NCBI GenBank assembly: GCA_965267185.1 | Contig: OZ253937.1 | Location: forward strand, 2,294,001 to 2,358,000 | Source of the DNA: G965267185 sp965267185 | Lineage (GTDB): Bacteria > Pseudomonadota > Alphaproteobacteria > UBA6615 | Direction of reading: 5' to 3' | DNA: 64,000 bases | Part shown: in pieces, positions 35,489-44,046 of the stretch | Numbering within the stretch: position 1 is the first letter of the stretch | Layout of the letters: every line of letters begins with the position of its first letter | The notes under the pieces: generated by a model | The model's database searches: none | The model's input: only the letters and a program-made list of their open reading frames with translations | What the model was told of the DNA's origin: nothing | Made by a program: the position numbers and the translations under genes

Positions 35489-36273
35489 CGGCGGAGTCGC
35501 CAAGCTTTCTGAATAAAGTCCGCCTCGATGACCGCGTTGCCGTGGTAACCGGCGGCGGAAGCGGTCTCGGCCGGGCATCGGCCAAAGCGTTGGCCGAGCT
35601 AGGCGCCTTTGTCGTGGTTACCGATCGGGACGAAGCAGCGGCACAGGCGGTTGCCGAAGAAATCGCCAGCGCCGGCGGCAAGGCCAGCGCCGAGACGATG
35701 AACGTCTCCTACGAAGAACAGATCGACACCACACTCGATACCGTCGCCGCCGCTCATGGCCGCCTCGACATCTTGGTCAATAGCGCCGGTATCGGCGGCT
35801 ATCCGGGTGCCCTCGACATGGAAACCGATGTCTGGCGGAAAATCGTTCAAGTAAACCTGGATGGCACGTTCTTATGCGCCCGCGCAGCAGCGCGCCACAT
35901 GGTAGCGCAAGAGAGCGGTGCTATCGTCAATATCGCGTCGATGTACGGCTTGATCGGTAGTGTTCTAAAAACCAACACCGCCTATCAGGCGTCCAAGGGC
36001 GGTGTCGTCAACATGACACGGGCGCTCGCCCTGGAGTGGGCGGAACACAAGGTCCGGGTCAACGCGGTCGCACCCGGTTACGCAGCCACACAACTGACCG
36101 AGTGGCTACTGTCGAAGAGCGACCAACGCGCACAGATCGAAGGATTAACCCCGATGGGCCGCCCGGTTGAGCCCCACGAAGTCGCAGCCGCTGTGACGTT
36201 CCTGGCGAGCGATGCGGCGTCGATGGTGACCGGCCATACGTTGCCGGTCGATGGCGGCTGGGTCGCCGGCTGA
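35485..36273 (+). CDS. SDR family NAD(P)-dependent oxidoreductase
   Basis: Classical short-chain dehydrogenase of 262 residues. The cofactor loop is TGGGSGLG at 22-29, NSAG follows at 99-102, the catalytic residues are S152, Y167 and K171 (YxxxK), and the C-terminus has the usual LPVDGGW. The D in VVTDRDE after the second strand favours NAD over NADP. The ATG at 35485 overlaps the C26 gene stop and is preferred over the longer open frame from 35404. Substrate is unknown. Confidence 0.92.
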   Translation: MTAESPSFLNKVRLDDRVAVVTGGGSGLGRASAKALAELGAFVVVTDRDEAAAQAVAEEIASAGGKASAETMNVSYEEQIDTTLDTVAAAHGRLDILVNSAGIGGYPGALDMETDVWRKIVQVNLDGTFLCARAAARHMVAQESGAIVNIASMYGLIGSVLKTNTAYQASKGGVVNMTRALALEWAEHKVRVNAVAPGYAATQLTEWLLSKSDQRAQIEGLTPMGRPVEPHEVAAAVTFLASDAASMVTGHTLPVDGGWVAG

Positions 36274-36285
36274 CGGTATCCTTCA

Positions 36286-37053
36286 ATGACCCAATCGGAT
36301 CAGAACCTGACCGGCGAGCGCATCGCTAAAGTAATGGCGCGCGCCGGTTTGTGCTCCCGCCGCGAAGCCGAGCGCTGGATCGCCGACGGCCGGGTGAGCG
36401 TCGACGGCGCTATCATCGACAGTCCCGCCCTCAACGTGTCACCCAACGCCGACATCCGGGTCGATGGTAATCCATTGCCCGATCGGCAGCCGACTAAGGT
36501 CTGGCGCTATCACAAACCGGCAGGCCGCTTGACCACCCGCAAGGACCCGGAAGGACGGCCGACGATCTATGAGGGCTTGCCGCCAGAACTGGCGACGGCG
36601 ATCACCGTGGGTCGCTTGGATATGAACTCCGAAGGACTGTTGTTACTGACCAACGACGGCGGGCTGGCGCGCCACTTGGAGCTGCCGTCGACCGGATGGA
36701 TTCGCAAGTACCGGGTGCGGGTACATGGCAGCGTCGATCCAAAGGCCTTGGAGGGCCTCGTCAACGGCGTCACCATCGATGGTGTAAACTACGGCCCCAT
36801 AAGTGCCACCCTGGAACGGCAGGTCAACAGCAACGCTTGGATTCTGATGGCGTTGCGCGAAGGCAAGAACCGTGAGATACGCCGGGTGATGGAGCATCTG
36901 GGCTATTCCGTCAGTCGGCTGATTCGCACATCGTTCGGGCCGTTCCAGCTCGGCAAACTGCCGCGCGGCAGCGTCGAGGAAGTCCCCGCGCGGGTGTTGG
37001 CATCCCATCTGCCCGCGAACCTCAAAACCGATGCTACGGGTCGTCGGCGGTAG
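36286..37053 (+). CDS. rluB: Pseudouridine synthase, RsuA/RluB/E/F family
   Basis: rRNA pseudouridine synthase of 255 residues. An N-terminal S4 RNA-binding domain (about 10-60, with MARAGLCSRREAERWI) is followed by the catalytic domain with D112 in GRLDMNSEGLLLLTNDG. Length and the S4 domain suit RluB, which acts on 23S rRNA, though RluE/F-type specificity cannot be excluded. It overlaps rsmD by 23 bp, grouping two rRNA-modifying enzymes. Confidence 0.9.
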   Translation: MTQSDQNLTGERIAKVMARAGLCSRREAERWIADGRVSVDGAIIDSPALNVSPNADIRVDGNPLPDRQPTKVWRYHKPAGRLTTRKDPEGRPTIYEGLPPELATAITVGRLDMNSEGLLLLTNDGGLARHLELPSTGWIRKYRVRVHGSVDPKALEGLVNGVTIDGVNYGPISATLERQVNSNAWILMALREGKNREIRRVMEHLGYSVSRLIRTSFGPFQLGKLPRGSVEEVPARVLASHLPANLKTDATGRRR

Positions 37054-37585
37054 GCACGGCGGGCGGCGCATCGCCGCACCGGCAGGCGACTTTGCCCGGC
37101 CGACCAGCGACCGCGTGCGCGAAGCTCTGTTCAGTATTCTGGAGAGCAAGCAAGCCCTCGGCGGCGCCCGTGTGCTCGATGGCTGCGCCGGTTCCGGCGC
37201 CCTGGGCCTGGAGGCGCTGTCGCGAGGCGCAAGCCACGTTACTTTTTTCGATACCAGTCGCCGCGCCCTTAAGACCGTCGGTGAAAATGTTGCGGCGCTC
37301 GGCGAACAATCGGCGGCCGATATTCGTCAAGCCGATGCCACAAACCCGCCGAAGGCCGAGGGATCGGATGCATGTTCGCTCGTCTTTCTCGATGCGCCCT
37401 ACCGCACCGACATTGCTGAACGGGCGCTGTCCGCGTTGGCCGCCGCCGGTTGGCTCGCCGACCCAGCGCTTGTCATTGTCGAGACCGAGCGAAACGCCAG
37501 GCTTGAGCTACCCAATGGTTTCAGCGAATCCGACCGCCGCCACTACGGCTCAACGGAACTACATTTCTTGAACTACCCCGGTTAA
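37031..37585 (+). CDS. rsmD: 16S rRNA (guanine(966)-N2)-methyltransferase RsmD
   Basis: SAM-dependent methyltransferase of 184 residues. The N-terminal MLRVVGGRHGGRRIAAP and RPTSDRVREALFSIL segments and the SAM loop LDGCAGSGALGLEALSRGA are diagnostic. The catalytic NPPY-type motif, usually DPPY in RsmD, reads DAPY here (in FLDAPYR). The start lies inside the end of the rluB-like gene, and the gene ends 11 bp before the convergent mutL stop. Confidence 0.93.
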   Translation: MLRVVGGRHGGRRIAAPAGDFARPTSDRVREALFSILESKQALGGARVLDGCAGSGALGLEALSRGASHVTFFDTSRRALKTVGENVAALGEQSAADIRQADATNPPKAEGSDACSLVFLDAPYRTDIAERALSALAAAGWLADPALVIVETERNARLELPNGFSESDRRHYGSTELHFLNYPG

Positions 37586-37596
37586 GGAGGTTCAGC

Positions 37597-39417
37597 TCAA
37601 CGACGGCCGAACAGGCGCTCGATATCGGCCAATTTCAGCTCGACATATGTCGGCCGCCCGTGGTTGCACTGGCCGGCGTGGGGTGTGACTTCCATCTCGC
37701 GCAGCAAAGAATTCATCTCGGCAGCATTGAGCTGACGGCCGGCACGCACGCTGCCATGGCAGGCCATCGTGCTGCACACGTCTTCGAGGCGCTCGCGTAG
37801 TGCCAGAGCTGAATCCAATTCCGCCAAATCGTCGGCCAAGTCGCGCACCAGAGCCGCGACGTCGGTTTGCCCCAACAGCGCCGGCACCTCGCGAACCACC
37901 ACCGCGCCGCTACCGAACTTCTCCAGAACCAGACCCAACTCGGCGAGTTCGTCGGCGCGTTCGGCCAGCCGGGTGGCAATGGCATCGTCGAGATCGACCA
38001 CTTCGGGCAGCAACAGACCCTGGCGCATCACGCCGCCATTCTCCAACGCCGCCTTCATGCGTTCGTAGACGAGCCGTTCGTGGGCGGCGTGCTGATCGAC
38101 GATGACGATGCCGTCGCCGGTCTGGGCAACGATGTATGTCTCGTGGACCTGAGCCCGCGCCGCCCCCAACGGATGATCGCCACCAGCTGTTTCCGCTTGG
38201 TCGCTCTCAAAAGAAACAGGCTCCGCTGCGGGTGCACTGTCGAGCCCCGGAATCTGGCTGTCTAACGGCGCGTGATAGGCCGCCGCGGTTTCGGCCAACT
38301 CCTGCGACACCGCCAATCCCGGTGCCGGATAGGTAGTTCGGCCCGTGTAAGGCAAGCCGCTCGCCGGCCGCAGCGCGCCCAACGCGGCATCGGCCACCGT
38401 GGTCGACGCCCGGTGACCAGCTTCGGCAAGCGCGTGGCGCAACGCTCCGACGATCAGTCCACGGACGACACCGGGATCGCGGAAGCGAACCTCGGTTTTC
38501 GCGGGATGAACGTTCACATCCACCAGCTCGGGATCGATGTCGACGAACAGCGCCACCAAAGGATGACGTTGGCGGGCAAGAAAATCCTGATAGGCACCCC
38601 GCACCGCGCCATGCAGCAGTTTGTCACGTACCGGACGGCCGTTGACGAAGAGGTACTGATGACGCGTCGTGTTGCGGTTGAGGGTCGGCAGGCCGGCGAA
38701 GCCAAACAGGCGCACGCCGTCGCGCTCGGCGTCGACGCTCAGCGCATTTTCGGAGAAGTCACGCCCCATAACCGCCGCCAACCGGCGCAGCTGCGCCCCC
38801 TCATCGCCGGAAAGATCGGTTTCACTGTTGCAGGTAAAGCGGACCCGCTCGCCATCGCTCACCGAAAAGGCAACTTCCGGATGCGCCATTGCCAGACGCT
38901 GCACGGCATCAACCGCGTGATCGAGCTCGGTCCGTTCGGTCTTGAGGAATTTCAGCCGCGCCGGGGTCGCATAGAACAGGTCGCGCACTTCGACGCGCGT
39001 GCCATAAGCGTGCGAGGCCGGTTGCGGCGCACTTTTGCGCCCCCCCTCAACCGTAATCTGCCAGGCCTCGCCATCGCGCGGGCGCGAGGTAATCGTGAGC
39101 CTGCTAACGGCGCCGATGGACGGTAACGCCTCGCCGCGAAACCCCATGGTGACGATGTGAGTTAGGTCGTCGTCGGGCAGTTTCGAGGTCGCATGCCGCT
39201 CGACCGCCAGCGTCATTTCGTCCGCCGTCATCCCGCAACCGTCATCGGTGACGGCGATGAGGGTGCGGCCACCATCGCGCAGCACCACGTCGATCTGGTG
39301 TGCGCCGGCGTCGAGCGCGTTCTCCACCAGTTCCTTGACCGCAGCCGCGGGCCGCTCGACGACTTCGCCGGCGGCGATGCGATTGACGACGGTTTCGGGC
39401 AGTAGTCGGATAGTCAT
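37597..39417 (-). CDS. mutL: DNA mismatch repair protein MutL with endonuclease motif
   Basis: Mismatch repair matchmaker of 606 residues. The GHKL ATPase motifs are NALDAGA, DDGCGM (about 58-63) and GFRGEALPSIGAVS (92-105). The C-terminal domain carries DQHAAHERLVYE from 441, matching DQHA(x)2E(x)4E, the nicking endonuclease motif of MutL proteins from bacteria that lack MutH. Supporting ACHGSVRAGR and QCNHGRPT motifs are also present. Its ATG overlaps the pgi stop (ATGA), so it is translated after pgi. Confidence 0.96.
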   Translation of the reverse strand: MTIRLLPETVVNRIAAGEVVERPAAAVKELVENALDAGAHQIDVVLRDGGRTLIAVTDDGCGMTADEMTLAVERHATSKLPDDDLTHIVTMGFRGEALPSIGAVSRLTITSRPRDGEAWQITVEGGRKSAPQPASHAYGTRVEVRDLFYATPARLKFLKTERTELDHAVDAVQRLAMAHPEVAFSVSDGERVRFTCNSETDLSGDEGAQLRRLAAVMGRDFSENALSVDAERDGVRLFGFAGLPTLNRNTTRHQYLFVNGRPVRDKLLHGAVRGAYQDFLARQRHPLVALFVDIDPELVDVNVHPAKTEVRFRDPGVVRGLIVGALRHALAEAGHRASTTVADAALGALRPASGLPYTGRTTYPAPGLAVSQELAETAAAYHAPLDSQIPGLDSAPAAEPVSFESDQAETAGGDHPLGAARAQVHETYIVAQTGDGIVIVDQHAAHERLVYERMKAALENGGVMRQGLLLPEVVDLDDAIATRLAERADELAELGLVLEKFGSGAVVVREVPALLGQTDVAALVRDLADDLAELDSALALRERLEDVCSTMACHGSVRAGRQLNAAEMNSLLREMEVTPHAGQCNHGRPTYVELKLADIERLFGRR

Positions 39418-40721
39418 TTAGCCGCTTCCGGCGCTGCAGGTTTACCTGCTTCTAGATAGACTCTCGCGCGCACTTTGCCATCTTCGACCGCCGGCTGGTC
39501 GAACGCGTCGACCCCAAGCAGCCGGGCGGCGATCACCGTCTCGAGCATGTAATGCATCATCAGTGCGCCCATCGTTCCGGCGTCGACTTGCCCGACCGCC
39601 AAGACTCGCGTTGGGCACTCTTTGGCGATCAGAGCATCGATGGTTGCCTGCTGCTCTGCCGCCATCAAATCGCCGACCGTGCGGCCGGCGAGATATCCGA
39701 GACCAAACTTTTCCGCCAAGCTGGGATCGACTCGCGCACCGGTATCCGCATGAGCCGGCGCCACGATTGTGACCAGTTTGTCGGTGGGCCCGTCGAGATA
39801 GAGTTGCAGCTGGCTGTGCTGGTCGACCGCCCCGAGTGCCGCCACCGGCGTTGTTCCCTTGCCGTCTTTGCCCAGGCTCTCGGCCCAGAGTTGTTGATAC
39901 CACTGGGCGAATTTCTCCAGACGGTCGCTATAGGGCATCAACACCGAGATACTGGTCCCCCGCTCCTGGCTCAAGGCCACCGATACTGCGGCGCCAACCG
40001 CCGCCGGTACGTCCGAAGCGTTCTCAGTCTCTAATGCTTGTGACAAGACATCTGCCGCTCCCTCGCGAATCGCCTTTGCGTCGACGCCAGCAATGAGCGC
40101 GGGCAACAAACCAACCAAGCTCAACGCCGCATAGCGGCCGCCGATCCCCGGATCGTGGTCGCGGGTCATGAAGTTCCAGTGGGTGGCAAATTGGCGTAGC
40201 GGCGTGTCGCCGGGCTCGGTCACAACCACGACGCGTTCTTTCAAACCATTCATTGCCCGTTCTGCCAGTTGCGGAACGATCGTCAGCGCCTGCGCCAGGG
40301 TTTCCGCCGTGCCGCCTGACTTGGAAATGATGACAAGGCCGATCCGCTCGGGCGCAGCGCCGGACAGCAACGTATCCAAAGTGGCGGGGTCGATATTGTC
40401 GAAGAATCGCATCTCGGGCGCGGCGCCATCTGCCGACACGGCACACAGCGCTTGCCCACCCAGGCTCGATCCGCCAGTGCCCAATATGGCAACGGTATCG
40501 CACCGGCGGCGAAATTCCGCAGCGAGGGTCTCTAAATCCGCCAGGTCTGTGGTTTGACGGCACACATCGAACGCCGGCAGCGCGCCACCGTCGATTTCAG
40601 CACGCAGCCAAGTCAGCGCCGATTGGGCGCCGGCGACAGCGTTATTAAAGGCCTGCTCGCTTGCGCCGTGATCGCCGATCGCGGTCGAGAGACAGGCCGA
40701 AACATCCTGGCGATAGTGCAT
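39414..40721 (-). CDS. pgi: Glucose-6-phosphate isomerase
   Basis: Interconverts glucose-6-phosphate and fructose-6-phosphate. The 435-residue protein is of the shorter bacterial type. The sugar-phosphate-binding SIS domains show LGTGGSSLGGQAL and IISKSGGTAETLAQ, and the active-site glutamate region is AESLGKDGKG. It is the first gene of a pgi-mutL pair overlapping by four bases. A 132-bp gap separates it from the molybdopterin oxidoreductase gene. Confidence 0.92.
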   Translation of the reverse strand: MHYRQDVSACLSTAIGDHGASEQAFNNAVAGAQSALTWLRAEIDGGALPAFDVCRQTTDLADLETLAAEFRRRCDTVAILGTGGSSLGGQALCAVSADGAAPEMRFFDNIDPATLDTLLSGAAPERIGLVIISKSGGTAETLAQALTIVPQLAERAMNGLKERVVVVTEPGDTPLRQFATHWNFMTRDHDPGIGGRYAALSLVGLLPALIAGVDAKAIREGAADVLSQALETENASDVPAAVGAAVSVALSQERGTSISVLMPYSDRLEKFAQWYQQLWAESLGKDGKGTTPVAALGAVDQHSQLQLYLDGPTDKLVTIVAPAHADTGARVDPSLAEKFGLGYLAGRTVGDLMAAEQQATIDALIAKECPTRVLAVGQVDAGTMGALMMHYMLETVIAARLLGVDAFDQPAVEDGKVRARVYLEAGKPAAPEAAK

Positions 40722-40853
40722 CGGACAAATGTGCCGGTTTGGAGCCGATTTGAGTCAGTGTGCATCGCCGCCTTCAACGCGGCAACCAACCCATTGTGGA
40801 CAGATACCCGAGTCGCCGAAACGGCACCTCACACTGTGGATACTGGTAGCGAA

Positions 40854-41633
40854 CTAGATACCGGCGTACCACTCGTAGCCGCGATCTTCCCAGAAGCCGC
40901 CTCTGCCGCGCCCCAGATGGGTGAGGCGATCGGTGACTTCGATCCGCATAAGATACTTGGCGTGCTTGTAGCCCAACTGCCGCTCGACGCGCAGACGCAG
41001 CGGCGCGCCATGAGCAACCTTCAACGTCTCGTCATTCATGGTATGGGCCAGGATCGTCTGGGGATGAAACGCATCGCGCAGATCGATGCTCTCATAGTAG
41101 AAACCCGACCCATCACTGCCGCCGCCCAGATTGTCGGCACAGTGGAACACCACGAAGCGCGCATTCGGCGCCATGCCGACCCGCTGCAGCACTTCGCTCA
41201 GCGGCACGCCGGTCCACTTACCGATCGCGCTCCAACCTTCCACACAGTCGTGACGAGTAATCTGGGTTCGTTGCGGCAAGCGTTTCAGATCGGCCATGGT
41301 AAGGCTCGCCGGATTGGCCACCAATCCGTCGACCTTGAGGCGCCAATCGGCAAAGCCGTTCGCCAGCAACGCTTGGTAGGCAGGATCATCCGGCATCACC
41401 GTGCCGTTGGCCTTGAACGTCGGCGACATGTCCTTTTCGCTGAATTCCCGCGCCAGGGGTTGTCCCGCCAACAGCAAGCGCTGCGCGGCGTAAGTGGCGT
41501 TTTCCGCCGACTCGAGAATCTCCAAATAATTGGGCCCTCCCAAAAGCCGGTTGTAGCCCGCCAGCAACAGGCCGCCGGCGCCGAGGGTACCGGCGGTCAG
41601 GAGAGCGCGTCTGGACAGCAGTTTCGATTTCAT
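40854..41633 (-). CDS. Tat-exported molybdopterin-dependent oxidoreductase (sulfite-oxidase fold)
   Basis: Periplasmic molybdoenzyme of the SuoX/MsrP superfamily, 259 residues. A twin-arginine signal (SRRALLTAGTLGAGGLLLAG) precedes the domain. The molybdenum-ligand cysteine is C130 in RHDCVEGWSAIGKWTGVPL. It is paired with a cytochrome b gene whose stop overlaps this start (ATGA), so electrons probably pass from this enzyme to the membrane, or the reverse. MsrP-like methionine sulfoxide reduction or an oxidase activity are both possible; the partner differs from the MsrQ-type protein. Confidence 0.87.
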   Translation of the reverse strand: MKSKLLSRRALLTAGTLGAGGLLLAGYNRLLGGPNYLEILESAENATYAAQRLLLAGQPLAREFSEKDMSPTFKANGTVMPDDPAYQALLANGFADWRLKVDGLVANPASLTMADLKRLPQRTQITRHDCVEGWSAIGKWTGVPLSEVLQRVGMAPNARFVVFHCADNLGGGSDGSGFYYESIDLRDAFHPQTILAHTMNDETLKVAHGAPLRLRVERQLGYKHAKYLMRIEVTDRLTHLGRGRGGFWEDRGYEWYAGI

Positions 41634-42493
41634 TGGCGGTTCTCCGGAGGAACGACGTAGCGGCCGGTAATCATCGAGCGGATTTCGTTGATCGGACCGG
41701 CGAGGAACACCATCGCCAGATGGACAACGACAAACGCCACGGCGAGACTTGCGGCGATAAAATGGAGGGTTCGCGCCGATTGCCGTCCGCCGAAGAGATC
41801 GAGCATCCAGGGCGCGGCGGCATTCACGCCGGGCGACATGGTCAAGCCGGTCAAAACTAAAAGAATCAGAATCAGAACAACGCCCAAATAGGCCGTTTTT
41901 TGCAAAATGTTGTAGCGTTTCGCCGCCTCGCCCCTGGGGAACTTAAGCCGGACATGGTTCCAGATATCTTGCACGATATGGCGCGGTCGCAGCTCACGCC
42001 GCGACGGAACGAGATCGCGCCGCAAATGGCCACTTATCAGGCTAGCGCCGATATAGACCAAGCCATTGATGACAAACAGCCAGGCGAAGAAAAAGTGCCA
42101 ACGGCGTCCGGTCGCCAAATCGCGAAAACTGGGGATCGTCGCCCAAGATGGCATCGCTCTGACCTGCAGTTCGCCGTCAGGGCCAGCGGAGGCTCCAAAT
42201 AACCCGGTTGTGGTGAGGGTGAGCGAACCGATCCTTGTGCGACCCTCTAGACCATCGCCGCTTCGCGCAGCATAGAACTGGATGAAGGCATGGTCATCGT
42301 CGGCGCCGAACTGACCCCAGTAGAGCGCCGGATGCGCATTGAGTATCTGCAAGCCGCTCATCAGCAAAAGTGTGAAGCAAAGCGCGTTGATCCAATGGGT
42401 GAGCCGCGTGGTCAGGCCGTGGCGGTAGACCACTTCTTTCGAGCGGCGTTTCTGCGATGCCGCGGCCCCAGCCTCGGGAGCAATCTCGCTCAT
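41630..42493 (-). CDS. Di-heme cytochrome b561-type membrane protein
   Basis: Membrane cytochrome b of 287 residues with about four to five helices. Histidines that could bind heme are H33 in THWINALCFTLL, one in RWHFFFAWLFV, and H in RTLHFIAASLAVAFVVVHL. A large loop between helices 1 and 2 contains SLTLTTTGLFGASAGPDGE. It precedes and overlaps the molybdoenzyme gene, with a strong AGGAGG ribosome site before its ATG. It probably links that enzyme to the quinone pool. Confidence 0.87.
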   Translation of the reverse strand: MSEIAPEAGAAASQKRRSKEVVYRHGLTTRLTHWINALCFTLLLMSGLQILNAHPALYWGQFGADDDHAFIQFYAARSGDGLEGRTRIGSLTLTTTGLFGASAGPDGELQVRAMPSWATIPSFRDLATGRRWHFFFAWLFVINGLVYIGASLISGHLRRDLVPSRRELRPRHIVQDIWNHVRLKFPRGEAAKRYNILQKTAYLGVVLILILLVLTGLTMSPGVNAAAPWMLDLFGGRQSARTLHFIAASLAVAFVVVHLAMVFLAGPINEIRSMITGRYVVPPENRQ

Positions 42494-42754
42494 CTATGGC
42501 TCCTCCTAGAACGGCCGGCACAAGCCGCCAGCTCCCGGTATGCGATCCCACCCACGCACAATGGGCGCTCGATCTACAAACACCGTTTTGGAGAAGAAAT
42601 TCCGCGGTCAGTAGATTATTTGGCGAAAGCTGGCCGTCCCCGGCGCACACCAAGGCCAGAGCCGCTCTCAGCGGGCTGTCGGACTGGAATATCCTTTGAA
42701 AGGGCCGATGCGTATCCGGCGAAATAGAGGGCCAGACCGATCGAATCCGCGCGC

Positions 42755-43858
42755 CTACTCGGCCGCTTCCCGCTTTCCAATCGCTGCGTTGACGCGCGGC
42801 ATCACCTCGGTGGCCATCAGCTCCATGGAGCGCTTGGCCAATTTCTCATCGACCCAGTCGGGGCCGTTATAGACCAGAGTGCCGAAGTCACCGATCTGGT
42901 CGCGGAACTCCAGGAGCTGATCGACCACGGAGTTGACGCTGCCCGCCGTGACGAGTGAATCGACCATAAAGTCCAGGGTGATTTCCTCGTCGGGCTGATC
43001 GCGCTCGAGCTTGAACAGATCCAGCTTGCCGCCGCGCCGCAGCTTGGCGCCCAGCTGCTTGAAATAAAACCGGTAGGGCGATTGTTCGCCTTTTCCGTAT
43101 TCCTGGGCCACCTTGTCGTCGTCGGCAACGAAAACGCTTTTTGCCACCCGCCAGTCCTTGCGGTCGGCTTTGCGACCAACCTTGTTGCAGCCCTCTTCGA
43201 ACAGCGGCCAGTGGGTCGCGACCCATTTGGGCTGTAGGAAATTGGCCGAGATGGCATACCAACCCCGCTCGCCCAGCCCGACGATGCCCTTGGAATAGGG
43301 CGCTACCACGGTGCCAATAATCTGCGGGTGAGGTTTCTGATAGGGCTTGCCAATAATACCCTGTCCCAGTTCGGGCATAAGGGTGGTCTCGGTGGTTATG
43401 TTCCAATACTTGCCGGTAAGGTTGTAAGGCGGGTCTTCGGTCCAAATGGCGATGATCTGCTCGAGCGCTTCGACGAACATCTCATTACGATTGACGTCAA
43501 GCGTACCGAACACCTCGGCATCGGACGGTAAGTTGCCGGGGCTGACGCCGAACAGAAACCGGCCCTCAAGCATATGATCGAGCATTGCCGCCTCGGCTGC
43601 CGTCGCGGCGGGATGGTGATGGCCCAGATTGACCGTGCCCGTTCCCAGTTTGATGTTTTTGGTCTCGTACGCGATCGAGGCAAGGAACATCATTGAGTTG
43701 GGCACGGGCTCGAACGTGTCGGTGACGTGCTCGCCCATGAAAGCCTCGGAAAAGCCGAGCGTGTCGGCCAAAAGAAACGCCTCACGGTCTTCGCGTAGAG
43801 TTTCGGCGAAGGGCCGGGATTCGGGATGCAACGGCATGGTGAAATAGGCGAGGTCCAT
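42755..43858 (-). CDS. LLM class flavin-dependent oxidoreductase (luciferase-like monooxygenase)
   Basis: TIM-barrel flavin monooxygenase homologue of 367 residues, similar in layout to bacterial luciferase and limonene monooxygenase-like proteins. Family features are MDLAYFTMPLHPESR, LADTLGFSEAFMGEHV, LGTGTVNLGHHHPAATAAE and GRFLFGVSPGNLPSDAEVFG. It needs reduced flavin from a separate reductase; none is adjacent. It stands alone between the molybdoenzyme pair and the lysine operon, with 260 bp upstream of the cytochrome b start and 188 bp to the lysine operon. Substrate is unknown. Confidence 0.9.
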   Translation of the reverse strand: MDLAYFTMPLHPESRPFAETLREDREAFLLADTLGFSEAFMGEHVTDTFEPVPNSMMFLASIAYETKNIKLGTGTVNLGHHHPAATAAEAAMLDHMLEGRFLFGVSPGNLPSDAEVFGTLDVNRNEMFVEALEQIIAIWTEDPPYNLTGKYWNITTETTLMPELGQGIIGKPYQKPHPQIIGTVVAPYSKGIVGLGERGWYAISANFLQPKWVATHWPLFEEGCNKVGRKADRKDWRVAKSVFVADDDKVAQEYGKGEQSPYRFYFKQLGAKLRRGGKLDLFKLERDQPDEEITLDFMVDSLVTAGSVNSVVDQLLEFRDQIGDFGTLVYNGPDWVDEKLAKRSMELMATEVMPRVNAAIGKREAAE

Positions 43859-43983
43859 CGGTTTTCCTATTCTTGTTTTTGACCGCTTTGAGCATTAGCG
43901 GCAGGACGCTTGGCACACAACGGGGCAGCGAAAAGCGCAAAGGCCTTTCACCCTACCTACTCTTTTGACTGATAGGAAAGACA

Positions 43984-44007
43984 CGTCATTGATCTGGCAC
44001 AATGACG
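43984..44007 (-). terminator. Hairpin downstream of the lysine-catabolic operon
   Basis: CGTCATTG and CAATGACG pair perfectly over eight bases around an eight-base loop, beginning 39 bases after the saccharopine dehydrogenase stop. The following minus-strand bases (TGTCTTTCC) are only partly T-rich, so the terminator call is tentative. Confidence 0.4.
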
Positions 44008-44046
44008 GCACCCATCCGGTCCCCCGACTGGCGCAGCGCTAGGGGT

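Noticed and set aside
38272..39126. Open frame of 284 codons antisense to mutL
   Set aside because: It is an antisense shadow of a fully conserved MutL protein.
40554..41660. Open frame of 368 codons antisense to the molybdoenzyme and the start of pgi
   Set aside because: It crosses two clear genes on the other strand and shows no domain or start signal.
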